A stretch of DNA of 11,475 nucleotides from contig JAJQCL010000163.1 of NCBI GenBank assembly GCA_021202715.1, positions 17,283-28,757 on the forward strand, read 5' to 3'. A program made the position numbers and the translations under genes. The stretch is from Lachnospiraceae bacterium (GTDB taxonomy: Bacteria; Bacillota; Clostridia; Lachnospirales; Lachnospiraceae). This document shows, piece after piece, positions 1-6,429 of this stretch (position 1 is its first letter; every line of letters begins with the position of its first letter). The notes beneath the pieces were generated by a model. It saw only the letters and a list, made by a program, of their open reading frames with translations. It had not been told where the DNA came from and ran no database searches.

Positions 1-755
1 GTAGAAATCTCCGCCGTCTCAAGCCGCGCCTGCCGCTGTCCCACGTATTTCTCCACCACGGCGGCCCCTGCCTCCAGAAGCTGCCGCCACCAGATGCGGA
101 AATCCCGTTCGATGGACTGGCGCTGATTTTCCACAGGAATGATTTCCTTTTCAGTGAAAGGGTCAGCCTTCTCCACAGGAATACCTTCCCTCTCCGCAGA
201 TGATTCCGCCTTCTCCACGGGGGGCTCTTCCTTCTCAAGCGAAGCATCTGCGTCTACAGATATGTTTTCTTTCCCGGAAGGCACCTCGAGCGAAGTCCCT
301 GTCTCTCCGGAATCCACCCTCTCTTCCACTTTTTCCATCTCCGGTTCCGCTTCTGGCTCCTCTCCCCGCCGCCGGATCACTGCCAGATTCACGGGTTCGT
401 CGTCCCAGACGGTCAGATACAGCCGTTCCTCCGCTCCCAGAAAGACAGCCAGTCCGCGAAAGGCCGTCACCGGCAGCCCCGTATCCAGGAAGCTGTCGGC
501 CCGCGTGGCCAGACACACCTCCACACCGCCCTCCCGCACCGTAAACCGCCCCAGCGGCACCATCTGAAAGCGCTCACCCTCCTGTCGAAACATCCACGCT
601 TCCCCCTCGGTCTGCATTTCCGGAAGATGATGCAAAAAAATCCGGATTCGGCACTGGCTGTTTCTCACCTCCAGCCTGACAAATCCGGCATTCCGCTCCC
701 TCTGTCCGCCCTCGTAGCGGTACAGATAGGATACAAATCTTTTATATTCCATCAT
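1..755 (-). CDS. Lachnospiraceae-type hypothetical protein, 3' end cut by window edge
   Basis: An uninterrupted minus-strand frame runs from ATG at 755 to the window edge: 251 codons with no stop, so the gene is partial. A GGGAGG ribosome site lies 7 nt before the ATG; a second ATG follows directly at 752. The N-terminus (MMEYKRFVSYLYRYEGG, then RNAGFVRLEVRNSQCRIRI) resembles Lachnospiraceae proteins that I recall being annotated as DUF6128; this assignment is from memory and tentative. Residues 1-125 look like a compact beta-rich domain. From about residue 130 a long acidic Glu/Pro/Ser/Val linker follows, with an imperfect repeat built on PVEKAE, PVEKAD and PVENQ. A basic amphipathic segment (RDFRIWWRQLLEAG) then restarts at the edge. 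There is no signal peptide or membrane segment in the visible part. Function is unknown. The gene is separated from aroD by a terminator and about 160 nt in which I see no clear promoter, only a TATAGT hexamer near 848-853 without a matching -35. Confidence 0.8.
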   Translation of the reverse strand, partial: MMEYKRFVSYLYRYEGGQRERNAGFVRLEVRNSQCRIRIFLHHLPEMQTEGEAWMFRQEGERFQMVPLGRFTVREGGVEVCLATRADSFLDTGLPVTAFRGLAVFLGAEERLYLTVWDDEPVNLAVIRRRGEEPEAEPEMEKVEERVDSGETGTSLEVPSGKENISVDADASLEKEEPPVEKAESSAEREGIPVEKADPFTEKEIIPVENQRQSIERDFRIWWRQLLEAGAAVVEKYVGQRQARLETAEIS

Positions 756-912
756 AGAAGAACCTCCCGACCCATCATCTTCAGACAGCCATCTCGATCC
801 GGCCTGTCTCTACGGTTTCCTGCCGAAATGCTCCGGCAAAGAGGACCGCGTTCACTATATCCATTCTATGATGTGACGGGAGGAAATAGAACCTTTCACT
901 ATGCAAAGGATG

Positions 913-955
913 AAAACAGGCATGGCGCAGCCGACCGGCGTTGCCATGCCTGAAA
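913..955 (-). terminator. Rho-independent terminator of aroD
   Basis: On the minus strand, directly after the aroD stop, CAGGCATGGC (952-943) and GCCATGCCTG (926-917) form a perfect 10-bp stem around a 16-nt loop, followed by TTTT (916-913). It ends the aroD transcript before the hypothetical gene to the left. Confidence 0.8.
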
Positions 956-970
956 CTTAAGGAGCGATGG

Positions 971-1744
971 TTATTTCAGCAGTTCCCAGAGCTGGTTGAT
1001 GACCTTCACGGGAATCTGGCCGGGCGCGCTGGCCTCGGTGCCGAGCACGAAGCTCAGATCGGATCCGTAGCTGTCGCCGATGACCCGGGTAATCTTGCCC
1101 GTCTCACTCATGGACATGGTGATGATGGGGCACTCAATCTTGCCCATGCGCGAACGATAGGTCGCCCGCATCAGGGACAGTACGTCGTCAAAATCCTTCG
1201 GCATGACCGCATATTTGCAGATATCAGCGCCCGCCGCCTGCTCGGCCTCCAGGGTCGCCATGATATCCTCCTCGGAAGGAGTCTCCTTGAAATTGTGAGC
1301 GGAAAGAATCAGAGCCGTGCCGTTGTCCGTGCAGAGCTGCCGCACAGTCTGAATCTCCTCCGGCGTATTGCTGTTCAGCTCGAAATCCACAACATCCACG
1401 AGGCCGGTCTCGACGCAGGCTTTGATGGTTGCCATACGCTGCTCCTGTGTCAAATCCTGTGCGCCGCCCTCGGCCTTGTTCCGCAGTGTAAAAATAACAA
1501 CGATGTCGCTGACCAGCGGATGGATCGCCTTGAGGGCCGCTACAGACGCCTCAGGGTCGCCCGCTCCCTCGAAGGAATCGATTCTCCACTCAATGCCGTC
1601 GGGCTTCAGCGCGGCAATGGTCTTCGTGTCCTCCAGAAGCGCCTCCATCGTCTTGGGCACCATGGGAATACACGAGAGAACCTTCTCTCCGCCGAACACT
1701 TTACCCTTCACGGTCACTTTCTTTCTGCTCTCCAACTTCTGCAT
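971..1744 (-). CDS. aroD: Type I 3-dehydroquinate dehydratase (AroD)
   Basis: AroD dehydrates 3-dehydroquinate to 3-dehydroshikimate, step three of the shikimate pathway to Phe, Tyr, Trp and folate precursors. It is cytosolic and acts through a Schiff base. The 257-aa product has the usual length and the type I signature: E52 in IEWRID, the R88/E92 region (FTLRNKAEGG), catalytic H150 in LILSAHNF, Schiff-base K177 in ADICKYAVMP, R220 in KITRVIG and Q243 in ASAPGQIP. The frame is open upstream to an ATG at 1837. I chose ATG 1744 because AAGGAG lies 10 nt before it, the family's conserved region begins soon after, and the upstream extension is basic, unconserved-looking and encoded by a hairpin-rich leader element. 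The gene is monocistronic, with its own promoter (2192-2220), a long leader holding an aromatic leader peptide and attenuator, and its own terminator. Confidence 0.95.
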   Translation of the reverse strand: MQKLESRKKVTVKGKVFGGEKVLSCIPMVPKTMEALLEDTKTIAALKPDGIEWRIDSFEGAGDPEASVAALKAIHPLVSDIVVIFTLRNKAEGGAQDLTQEQRMATIKACVETGLVDVVDFELNSNTPEEIQTVRQLCTDNGTALILSAHNFKETPSEEDIMATLEAEQAAGADICKYAVMPKDFDDVLSLMRATYRSRMGKIECPIITMSMSETGKITRVIGDSYGSDLSFVLGTEASAPGQIPVKVINQLWELLK

Positions 1745-1786
1745 GGCCTTTCTTCTCCTTTTCGTTTTCAAATCTGTGCCGCCCTG

Positions 1787-1948
1787 TATGAAAGTCAGCT
1801 GCTCCGTGCTTCGCACTCCCGCAGCTGTCACCCGCATTCGTATTCCGGCCTATCGGCCTACATACTCATACGGGTTAGCCCGTCCGATGTCAATGTGCCC
1901 CTGCGTGTAAACACGCAGTCCACATTGCCGCCGTCCGGGACTTTCATA
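1787..1948 (-). other. 162-nt structured leader element closed by a 10-bp inverted repeat
   Basis: TATGAAAGTC (1948-1939 on the minus strand) and GACTTTCATA (1796-1787) are perfect complements. Between them are three hairpins. Hairpin A (1891-1927) pairs CAATGTG with CACATTG outside and CTGCGTGT with ACACGCAG inside, with GA/GGG between. Hairpin B (1830-1875) pairs ACCCGTAT with ATGCGGGT, then GTAT with ATAC across a tandem GA/GA, then GGCC with GGCC capped by GATA across GTA/GGA. Hairpin C (1797-1826) pairs AGCTGC with GCAGCT, then GTGC with GCAC capped by GAA across GGGA/GGA. The shape is a four-way junction. The internal loops are purine-rich only on the minus strand, the strand transcribed into the aroD leader, which favours a folded RNA. 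A MITE-like insertion is the alternative: the element begins and ends in TA. I recognise no known riboswitch consensus. Confidence 0.6.
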
Positions 1949-1955
1949 GTAAATG

Positions 1956-1988
1956 AAAAGACCCCACAGACGTTTCGTCTGCCGGGCC
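1956..1988 (-). terminator. Attenuator terminator in the aroD leader
   Basis: The minus-strand arms GGCCCGGCAGACG (1988-1976) and CGTCTGTGGGGTC (1972-1960) pair over 13 positions, with one G-G mismatch and two G-U pairs, around an AAA loop, followed at once by TTTT (1959-1956). It lies 34 nt past the stop of the aromatic leader ORF and well upstream of aroD, where an attenuator terminator should be. Its 5' arm overlaps the 3' arm of an alternative helix. Confidence 0.72.
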
Positions 1989-2056
1989 GTTCGCTGCACT
2001 CTGATCCTGTGCCGGATGAAATCACGCGTCCGTCTTCATCCCATCACGAACAGCCC
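1984..2056 (-). promoter_or_regulatory. Candidate antiterminator helix competing with the attenuator
   Basis: GGGCTGTTCG (2056-2047, codons 22-25 of the leader ORF) pairs with CGAACGGCCC (1993-1984): ten consecutive pairs with one G-U. The second arm covers the first five bases of the terminator's 5' arm, so the two folds exclude each other. A weaker protector helix is possible between ACGAGC (2087-2082, leader codons 12-13) and GTTCGT (2051-2046). A ribosome stalled on early Phe/Tyr codons would cover the protector segment and allow antitermination. One that moves on would let the protector pair and the terminator form. The pairing is seen; the mechanism is inferred. Confidence 0.55.
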
Positions 2057-2120
2057 TGCCGGTAAACCCTGCAAAGCAAAAGCTCGTAAATGAAAAATAC
2101 ACGTACGCCTGACTCATCAT
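2022..2120 (-). CDS. Phe/Tyr-rich 32-aa leader peptide of aroD
   Basis: The ORF begins ATG ATG and has a perfect AGGAGG (2131-2126) 5 nt upstream, the best ribosome site in the window. It encodes 32 residues and stops at TGA (2024-2022). Residues 5-19 read AYVYFSFTSFCFAGF: two Tyr and five Phe in 14 codons, all five Phe codons TTT. The tail (TGRAVRDGMKTDA) shows no recognisable family. It lies alone between a strong promoter and a terminator/antiterminator pair, upstream of a gene of aromatic amino acid synthesis, as for the Phe-rich leader peptides of enterobacterial pheA and pheST. I infer that it senses charged tRNA-Phe/Tyr by ribosome stalling and that the peptide itself may have no other function. 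A chance small ORF is possible but unlikely given the ribosome site and composition. Confidence 0.7.
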   Translation of the reverse strand: MMSQAYVYFSFTSFCFAGFTGRAVRDGMKTDA

Positions 2121-2191
2121 AAAAACCTCCTGCCCCTGCGGGAAATCCCTTCTCTGGGGCGCCGGGAGTAGACTCCCCCGAACTGTGTGTG

Positions 2192-2220
2192 AGTATAACA
2201 CAGAAAATCATGAAAGTAAA
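2192..2220 (-). promoter_or_regulatory. Sigma-70-type promoter of the aroD leader transcript
   Basis: The minus strand shows TTTACT (2220-2215), a 17-nt spacer and TATACT (2197-2192), with TG one base before the -10 (extended -10). Transcription should start near 2185, about 65 nt before the leader ORF. The intervening leader holds small GC hairpins such as GGGAG-TCTA-CTCCC. The promoter lies just past the folC terminator, making aroD an independent unit. Confidence 0.75.
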
Positions 2221-2251
2221 GCATTGGTTTCATGAAAATTATTCATGGTTT

Positions 2252-2289
2252 GAAAAATTTGGGGGGGATCAGATGTCTCTGACCCCCCG
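2252..2289 (-). terminator. Rho-independent terminator after folC
   Basis: Immediately after the folC stop, GGGGGGTCAGA and TCTGATCCCCCC pair around GACA (11 pairs, one G-U), followed by AAATTTTTC. It separates the RACE-DUF3786-folC unit from the aroD promoter some 30 nt further on. Confidence 0.85.
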
Positions 2290-2293
2290 TTCT

Positions 2294-3577
2294 TCATTTC
2301 GCCAGGCATTTTTTGATCTCCCGCGTCATGTCCCCCACCATATAAAGAGAGCCCAGGGCGCAGATCACGCCCTCCGCTCCGGCGTGAGCCAACGCGGTCC
2401 GGCATCCCTCGCCGATGGAGGAAGCTACTGTCACCGGAAGATCTCCCAGGCCACGCAGCCGTTCCGCCAGTTCCGCCGCCGGCATGGCACGGCCCGGATT
2501 GTCCGGCGTCAAAGTGATAAATTCACCCGCCAGCGGATAAAGCGTCGACAGAATGGTATCCACATCCTTGTCTGCCATCACGCCCACCAGAAAGGTGATC
2601 TTCCTTTCTCCGAAATAGGTGCGCAGGCTCTCCGCCGTGGCGCGGATCCCGGGCGGATTGTGGGAGCCGTCCACCACCACTGCCGGATGCTCCGACAGCA
2701 GCTCCAGCCGTCCGGTCCAGCGCGTCGCGGCCAGCCCTTCGCGGATGTTCTCCTCCGTGATCTTCCAGCCCTTTTCCCGCAGAACGTCCAGTGCTGTCAG
2801 TGCCACGGCCGCATTGTCCAGCTGATAGAGCCCCAGCAGAGGAATGCGAAGCCCCTGCAGCTCGCCATAATCGAAGGTCTGGCCCGTCAGCGCCCGGCAG
2901 ACCGGGCGCAGTGAATCATAGTCCGGCCAGTGTAGCCGCGCCTGCTTCTCCCGGCAGACTGCCTCGATCACCGCGTCCGCCTCCGGGTTTTTCCCGTAAG
3001 AAACCACGTCGCCGCCCTCTTTGATGATCCCCGCCTTGGCGGAGGCGATCTCCGCCAGCGTATTTCCCAGCACAGCGGTATGATCGAGACCGATGGAGGT
3101 GATGACCGCCACCTCGGGAACAGAGATCACATTGGTGGAATCCAGTTCTCCGCCCAGTCCCACCTCCAGCACGACGATCTCGCAGGCGTGACGCCGGAAA
3201 TACTCCATCGCCAGAGCCGTGATCAGTTCAAATTCCGTCGGGGCATCCTCCATGGACTCCGCCAGCGGCCGCATCATTTCCGTGAGCTCCGCCAGCTCTT
3301 CATCCCCGATACTCTCGCCGTTCACCTGCATCCGCTCATTGAAGCGGTGGATGAAGGGCGAGGTATAGAGGCCGACCCGGTAACCGGCCCGCTCCAGAAC
3401 GGATGCGGTCATCGCCGCCGTGGATCCCTTGCCGTTCGTTCCCGCAATATGAACAAATTTCAGTTCCTGCTCCGGATTCCCCAGCTTCGCCAGAAGCTCC
3501 CGGGTCCGACCCAGTCCCGGCTTGACACCCAGCCAGTTCACCTTATGAATATAGGAAAGTGCTTCCTCGTATGTCAT
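2294..3577 (-). CDS. folC: Folylpolyglutamate synthase / dihydrofolate synthase (FolC)
   Basis: FolC ligates glutamate to reduced folates, and in many bacteria also to dihydropteroate, using ATP in the cytosol; this retains folates and makes the forms preferred by one-carbon enzymes. The 427-aa product has the normal length and Mur-ligase fold motifs: P-loop GTNGKGST at residues 46-53, SPFIHRFNERM, EVGLGGELDSTN, TSIGLDHTAVLG, the SAKAGIIK segment with the lysine expected to be carbamylated, and VVDGSHNPPG opening the C-terminal domain. ATG at 3577 overlaps the stop of the DUF3786 gene as ATGA (3577-3574), which implies translational coupling and explains the weak ribosome site (GGCGGGGAA). 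Whether it has both activities or only polyglutamylation cannot be told from sequence. It is the last gene of its unit and ends at the terminator 2252-2289. Confidence 0.95.
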   Translation of the reverse strand: MTYEEALSYIHKVNWLGVKPGLGRTRELLAKLGNPEQELKFVHIAGTNGKGSTAAMTASVLERAGYRVGLYTSPFIHRFNERMQVNGESIGDEELAELTEMMRPLAESMEDAPTEFELITALAMEYFRRHACEIVVLEVGLGGELDSTNVISVPEVAVITSIGLDHTAVLGNTLAEIASAKAGIIKEGGDVVSYGKNPEADAVIEAVCREKQARLHWPDYDSLRPVCRALTGQTFDYGELQGLRIPLLGLYQLDNAAVALTALDVLREKGWKITEENIREGLAATRWTGRLELLSEHPAVVVDGSHNPPGIRATAESLRTYFGERKITFLVGVMADKDVDTILSTLYPLAGEFITLTPDNPGRAMPAAELAERLRGLGDLPVTVASSIGEGCRTALAHAGAEGVICALGSLYMVGDMTREIKKCLAK

Positions 3578-4248
3578 TTCCCCGCCTCCGTGCGCTCTTT
3601 TTTCTCCAGCCTCTGCGCCGTCTGCTTCAGCGTGGTGATCGCGATCTCGGCCATCACCACCAGGTCCTCCGCCGAGAAGGAAAGCGGAATATTGTCCGAG
3701 AAGAGGATCTGCGAGGAGGGCTGAAATTCATCATCCGCCCCCCAGAGGATGAACTGCAGAGTAAATCCGGGCATCAGTTCAAAACGGTACCCTTCATCTC
3801 CCGTAGAGACCCGCTCGCCCCCGAGGGTCTGCATGGCTTCCGCGAACACCGGCAGCTTATAACCGAAACCGAAGGCCAGCCGCGACAGGCAGCGCCCGGA
3901 GAACTGTACATGATAAACCTCTCCCCAGGGGGATTCGCGGAAGGTCAGATATTTCCCTCCCGCCGGGAAATATGTCCCCTCGATCAGGTAGCGGATCACC
4001 AGAATCCTCGCCGATGTCAGGTCCCGCAGAGCCGCGAAGCCCGTCTCCTCCGTGCGCACCGCGAAATCCGGGAAATGTACCTGATAGGTCACGCCCAGCA
4101 GCACGACCGTGAATTCCTTCCTCTCTTCGTCATAGGGAATCCGGCAGCGCGCCGCCGCAGCCGCCGGATCGATATCCTGAAACTGTTCCAGATAGTGCTC
4201 CCACGGCACCTCTTCTTTATTATTTTTGATTTGAGTTCTGTCAACCAT
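3574..4248 (-). CDS. DUF3786 domain protein beside the corrinoid activator
   Basis: The 224-aa soluble protein matches my knowledge of the DUF3786 family: the central GGKYLTFRESPWGEVYHVQF block, the RLAFGFGYKLPVF segment, and a C-terminal FTLQFILWGADDEFQPSSQILFSD-type region (in pieces: LQFILWGADDEF, then ILFSDNIP). No enzymatic motif, signal peptide or membrane segment is visible. ATG 4248 is chosen over the in-frame ATG at 4362: GGAG lies 7 nt before 4248, and the 38-residue extension is encoded by the intercistronic hairpin region. To my knowledge DUF3786 proteins often occur beside corrinoid methyltransferase or RACE genes, and here the gene sits between a RACE gene and folC. I infer an accessory role in corrinoid/folate methyl transfer; the molecular function is unknown. 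Its stop overlaps the folC start. Confidence 0.8.
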   Translation of the reverse strand: MVDRTQIKNNKEEVPWEHYLEQFQDIDPAAAAARCRIPYDEERKEFTVVLLGVTYQVHFPDFAVRTEETGFAALRDLTSARILVIRYLIEGTYFPAGGKYLTFRESPWGEVYHVQFSGRCLSRLAFGFGYKLPVFAEAMQTLGGERVSTGDEGYRFELMPGFTLQFILWGADDEFQPSSQILFSDNIPLSFSAEDLVVMAEIAITTLKQTAQRLEKKERTEAGK

Positions 4249-4277
4249 ATTGATTCTCCGCATTCTATTCCTTGCAG

Positions 4278-4315
4278 AAAGGATCCGACAGACGCCTGTT
4301 TGTCCGTCGGACTCC
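4278..4315 (-). other. Intercistronic hairpin between the RACE and DUF3786 genes
   Basis: On the minus strand TCCGACGGAC and GTCTGTCGGA pair over 10 bp with one G-U around AAACAGGC. The stem extends by a G-U and, past a bulged A, GG-CC, and is followed by TTTC. The T-run is short, so this is more likely a partial attenuator or a processing/stability hairpin than a full terminator. It may set RACE expression apart from the two downstream genes. Confidence 0.45.
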
Positions 4316-4371
4316 CCACAGTTTTTTCTCTGCATCGCAAGCGCCTTATCACTTCCGGTCACTTACGGATC

Positions 4372-6177
4372 TTACTCGCCCAACTCTTCCATAACACTGG
4401 GGAACAGGGCTGCATCCGTGTGAGGCAGGAAACAGGCCGCCACGAACTCATCCATATAGCCCGGATTGGTGCTCAGCTCCACATACGTCATATTCGAGGC
4501 GATCTCATGCACCTTCTCCTCTGCCGCATCCGACAGCAGGATCGTGTAGGCGCCCGACTGGGAGGAATTGCCGATGTAATGGACATGGATAGCCGAGAAG
4601 ATGGCTCCCTTGGCACGGATGAAATTATCGATGTCCACCTCAGTGATCTCGATGTCTTTGACGGAAGCCGCATCCTCGCGGAAAGCCAGCACATAGCTTC
4701 CCATCCCGTGCTCATTACGCCGCACGCGCGGTCCCTCGCGGACGAACAGCCCCTTGGCATTGATGATGCCGCAGCGGAACAGCTCGCAGATCACGTCGAT
4801 GATGCCGGAGCCGCAGAGCCCCACCGGCTTCTGCCCCTCCTCCCCGACGATGCGGAAGCTGGGTTCCATCGTCTCTTTATCGATCGTACAGGCCTCGATG
4901 GCCCCGTCCGTGGCCCGCATCCCGCAACTGATATCGCCGCCCTCAAAGGCCGGACCGGCCGAGCAGGCACAGCTCATGAGAAAATCCCGGTTGCCGAAAA
5001 CAATCTCGCCGTTGGTTCCCAGATCAATGAGCAGAGAGAACTCGTCCTTGTCCCAGATACAGCTCGACAGAGCCCCGGCTGTGATGTCACCGCCCACATA
5101 GCTGCCCGTGTTGGGCGAGATCACCACCTTCGCCTCCGGCGCCGCGAAAAGACCGAGATCGTGCGCTTTCACTGCATGCGTATAGAAGAAGGTGGGAATG
5201 TAAGGTTCCATACGCACCGGATCCGCATACACGCCCAGAAGCAAATGGTTCATCGTCGTATTTCCGGCGATACACAGACGGTAGATCCAGGTCACGGGAA
5301 TCTTCGCGCTCTTGCACATCTCCGCGATCAGCGGATTCAGCGTTTCTTCAATAATAGCCTTCTGGAGCCGTTTCCGTCCGCCGGCCCGCGTGGATTCGAT
5401 GATCCGGTTAATGACGTCCGCGCCATAGCGGATCTGCCCGTTTCCTGCCGAGGCCTTGGCGAGGATCCTCCCGGTCAACAGATCCGTCAGGACCGCTGAA
5501 ACCGTCGTCGTGCCGATGTCGATGGCCAGCCCGGCCGCCACGGCTTCGCGGTCCGCCGGGAGCACATTCATCACCTTCAGCCCCGCGCCTTTCTGTGTCA
5601 CCACTGCCTGCACCTGAAAATCACTGTCCCGCAGCACCTGAGAGAGGGACTGCAGCACCTGGAAGGTAATCGAAATGTCCTCGCACCCGGTCTCACTCCG
5701 CAGCGCCCAGAGCAGCCGCTCGTTATCCGGCATCGTATCATCGAGCGTCGGCGCCGCCATCGTCAGCGGAATCACGCGGAAAGTATTTTCAAAGACAATG
5801 CCCGCGCCCTGCAGTTCCTCCATGGTCGCATCAAAGATCGCCAGCTCCTCGCCGGAGCTTAAATCCGCCACCTTCATGCGGCTCTTATAGGCCGAGGCAA
5901 TGTCCGGCACCAGCACCGTCACATCGCCGGAGACCTTACTGACACAGGCCAGCCGCCATCCGGCGTCATACTCCTCCTGCGTGATGTGAAGCGTCTTCTC
6001 CGCATCCACCGCTCCGCGCACCAGCTTCACCCGGCATTTCCCGCAGGACGCGTTGCCGGAGCAGGGCGCATCGATCGCCACATTGTGGCTGCGCGCCACC
6101 TCCAGGAGATTCTCCCCCAGATTCGCCTCCGCACGCACCGGTTCGCCCGTCTCGAACTGAAAAATGATTTCTGCCAT
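4372..6177 (-). CDS. RACE-type reductive activator of corrinoid proteins (2Fe-2S plus ASKHA ATPase), with apparent internal deletion
   Basis: RACE proteins use ATP and a low-potential electron to return inactive Co(II) corrinoid proteins to Co(I), supporting methyltransferases and O-demethylases. The 601-aa product starts with a 2Fe-2S ferredoxin domain, with ligands C39, C45, C48 (CSGNASCGKC) and C78. A linker domain follows, then the ASKHA region with DIGTTT at 220-225, CIAGNTTMNH at 302-311, GSYVGGDITAG at 358-368, DLGTNGE at 385-391, SAGPAFEGGD and GLCGSGIID. The end (YIGNSSQSGAY, MTYVELSTNPGYMDEF, FLPHTD) is the RACE C-terminal region. Between RAKGAIFSA (ending at residue 529) and HYIGNSS (from 533) the family normally has some 40-50 residues with an AGGFG/AGAFG-YLD motif; here they are absent and the frame is intact. 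ATP use may be impaired. The start has AAGGA 9 nt upstream and a promoter at 6258-6286. No corrinoid protein or methyltransferase lies in the window. Confidence 0.9.
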   Translation of the reverse strand: MAEIIFQFETGEPVRAEANLGENLLEVARSHNVAIDAPCSGNASCGKCRVKLVRGAVDAEKTLHITQEEYDAGWRLACVSKVSGDVTVLVPDIASAYKSRMKVADLSSGEELAIFDATMEELQGAGIVFENTFRVIPLTMAAPTLDDTMPDNERLLWALRSETGCEDISITFQVLQSLSQVLRDSDFQVQAVVTQKGAGLKVMNVLPADREAVAAGLAIDIGTTTVSAVLTDLLTGRILAKASAGNGQIRYGADVINRIIESTRAGGRKRLQKAIIEETLNPLIAEMCKSAKIPVTWIYRLCIAGNTTMNHLLLGVYADPVRMEPYIPTFFYTHAVKAHDLGLFAAPEAKVVISPNTGSYVGGDITAGALSSCIWDKDEFSLLIDLGTNGEIVFGNRDFLMSCACSAGPAFEGGDISCGMRATDGAIEACTIDKETMEPSFRIVGEEGQKPVGLCGSGIIDVICELFRCGIINAKGLFVREGPRVRRNEHGMGSYVLAFREDAASVKDIEITEVDIDNFIRAKGAIFSAIHVHYIGNSSQSGAYTILLSDAAEEKVHEIASNMTYVELSTNPGYMDEFVAACFLPHTDAALFPSVMEELGE

Positions 6178-6257
6178 GTGAGTCTGTCCTTTCTTCTCTG
6201 TTGTCTGGATCGAAAAAAGAATTCCCTCTGCTTCTATATCCTCAAAGTTCTTCCCGT

Positions 6258-6286
6258 ATCATAACAAAGTTTCAGGCCGAAAGCAA
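6258..6286 (-). promoter_or_regulatory. Likely promoter of the RACE-DUF3786-folC unit
   Basis: The minus strand has TTGCTT (6286-6281), a 17-nt spacer and TATGAT (6263-6258), with TG one base before the -10. The -10 is good and the -35 weak. It lies about 80 nt before the RACE start. The rest of the 252-nt gap to the lipoprotein stop shows one imperfect hairpin (6361-6382, no T-run) and nothing else I can identify. Confidence 0.55.
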
Positions 6287-6429
6287 ATCCTTTCGACCTG
6301 GCTCGTTTCATTTCCGCCGCAGCGGTTTCAATTTCATACACTCTGTTCATACCTCTTACAGGCAGACAGTTTCTGTTCCGCCAGAAGCATTTTCCCATTC
6401 TGCAGAAAACACGGTGATTCCATCGCTCC

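Noticed and set aside
781..864. A 27-codon minus-strand ORF before the edge gene (begins MDIVNAVLFAG)
   Set aside because: No ribosome site, no codon pattern suggesting attenuation, and no terminator between it and the gene.
971..1837. Longer aroD form starting at ATG 1837
   Set aside because: The extra 31 residues come from the hairpin-rich leader element, match no AroD N-terminus, and have no ribosome site, whereas ATG 1744 does.
1858..1947. A 29-codon minus-strand ORF inside the structured element (begins MKVPDGGNVDC)
   Set aside because: No Shine-Dalgarno before its ATG, and it lies wholly inside the paired arms; the base-pairing explains the sequence better.
941..2065. A 374-codon plus-strand frame across aroD and its leader
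   Set aside because: Antisense to aroD and to the structured leader, with no ribosome site and no recognisable motif.
1745..2190. T-box riboswitch for the aroD leader
   Set aside because: I find no AGGGTGGNACCGCG-type T-box sequence or specifier-loop layout; the leader ORF and attenuator explain the region better.
3559..5499. A 646-codon open frame on the plus strand
   Set aside because: It is antisense to folC, DUF3786 and RACE, has no coherent domain, is rich in His/Arg/Gln as expected for a shadow of GC-rich coding sequence, and conflicts with three well-recognised families.
6361..6382. Hairpin after the lipoprotein gene as a terminator
   Set aside because: The stem has a bulge and a wobble and is not followed by a T-run on the minus strand.
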